Source of the DNA: RGVT01 sp037129475
GTDB taxonomy: Bacteria > Planctomycetota > Planctomycetia > Pirellulales > UBA1268
Assembly (NCBI GenBank): GCA_037129475.1
Contig: JBAXUY010000013.1
Location: 1 to 40,894 of the forward strand
Reading direction: 5' to 3'
Length of the DNA: 40,894 nucleotides
The stretch's first letter is position 1, and each line of letters opens with the position of its first letter. Below the pieces are notes generated by a model. The model did no database searches. It was not told the DNA's origin and was given only the letters and a program-made list of their open reading frames with translations. Below are positions 40,699-40,894 of this stretch, piece after piece. Made by a program: the position numbers and the translations under genes.

Positions 40699-40894
40699 AT
40701 GAACTCGCCTCACGACGCGCCACACCGCGAAGGCGACCACCGTCCAGGGCTCGCGGCGTTTTCCTGGGTCCTTCTCGACTGGGCGGCGAGTGCGTTTTCG
40801 ACGATCCTGATCACGCTCGTCGTCGCGTTTGTCGAACGGGTCGTGTTTGCCGACGCAGCGTGGGGTGTGGCCGCAGGGGTCGTGTGGGCCTGGA
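40699..40894 (+). CDS. MFS transporter, UMF1/Atg22-like (partial, runs off the window)
   Basis: The first 65 codons of a membrane protein. A hydrophilic N-terminus of about 20 residues is followed by FSWVLLDWAASAFSTILITL, which closely matches the start of the first membrane helix in the UMF1 family of MFS transporters, whose hallmark is a YDWANSAFST-type motif. A second hydrophobic segment begins near WGVAAGVVWAW. The gene is cut by the window end. No ribosome-binding site is obvious. The substrate of this family is generally unknown. The start is the first ATG that gives this frame. Confidence 0.65.
   Translation, partial: MNSPHDAPHREGDHRPGLAAFSWVLLDWAASAFSTILITLVVAFVERVVFADAAWGVAAGVVWAW

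Overview
The window is GC-rich DNA from a planctomycete, most likely from the Pirellulales group. The signs are three DUF1559 prepilin-like proteins with the H-X9-DG tail, nine proteins ending in a PEP-CTERM sorting signal, autotransporter-type beta-strand repeats joined to dockerin-like calcium repeats, and two large secreted enzymes with an LEPR-XLL-like N-terminal motif (LEGRALLA, LEERAVLA). No rRNA, tRNA, CRISPR array, phage gene or insertion sequence was seen. No exosortase or pilus assembly gene lies in the window, so the sorting and secretion machinery must be encoded elsewhere.

Layout. 1-9.3 kb, minus strand: a 28-residue lysine-rich protein, then a gene series read right to left. It consists of a giant PEP-CTERM beta-repeat protein, a Calx-beta/clostripain-type peptidase, a Tat-exported 5'-nucleotidase and a thermonuclease; the first three are tightly coupled. 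9.3-18.5 kb: two convergent pairs whose 3' ends overlap, a PEP-CTERM protein against an endonuclease/exonuclease/phosphatase (EEP) surface protein, and a sedolisin against a pepsin-like aspartic protease. 18.6-26.9 kb: a phytase-like esterase translationally coupled to a DUF1559 prepilin (minus), divergent from two PEP-CTERM repeat proteins (plus). 27-29.6 kb: a receiver-less sigma-54 activator and a PEP-CTERM protein. 30-36.5 kb: a 2165-residue PEP-CTERM repeat protein closed by a clear terminator. 36.7-40.9 kb: a minimal PEP-CTERM protein with an LpxH-like phosphoesterase, a DUF1559/lipoprotein/DUF1559 set, and the start of an MFS transporter.

How it may work together. Most products are exported. 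Many are predicted to cut phosphate esters or nucleic acids: thermonuclease, 5'-nucleotidase, EEP nuclease, phytase-like esterase, and a guanyl-specific RNase-like domain that I find inside the sedolisin. Many intergenic regions carry YTCAY-type pentamers repeated at exact 11-nt steps. In several cases a -10-like hexamer starts 15 nt after the last unit, which is the geometry of PhoB/OmpR-family operators. Inference: this may be a surface-scavenging island for phosphate, nucleic acid and protein under a shared response regulator. A second 25-bp dyad lies upstream and downstream of the sigma-54 activator gene and may be its own regulatory site. These regulatory readings are by eye and untested.
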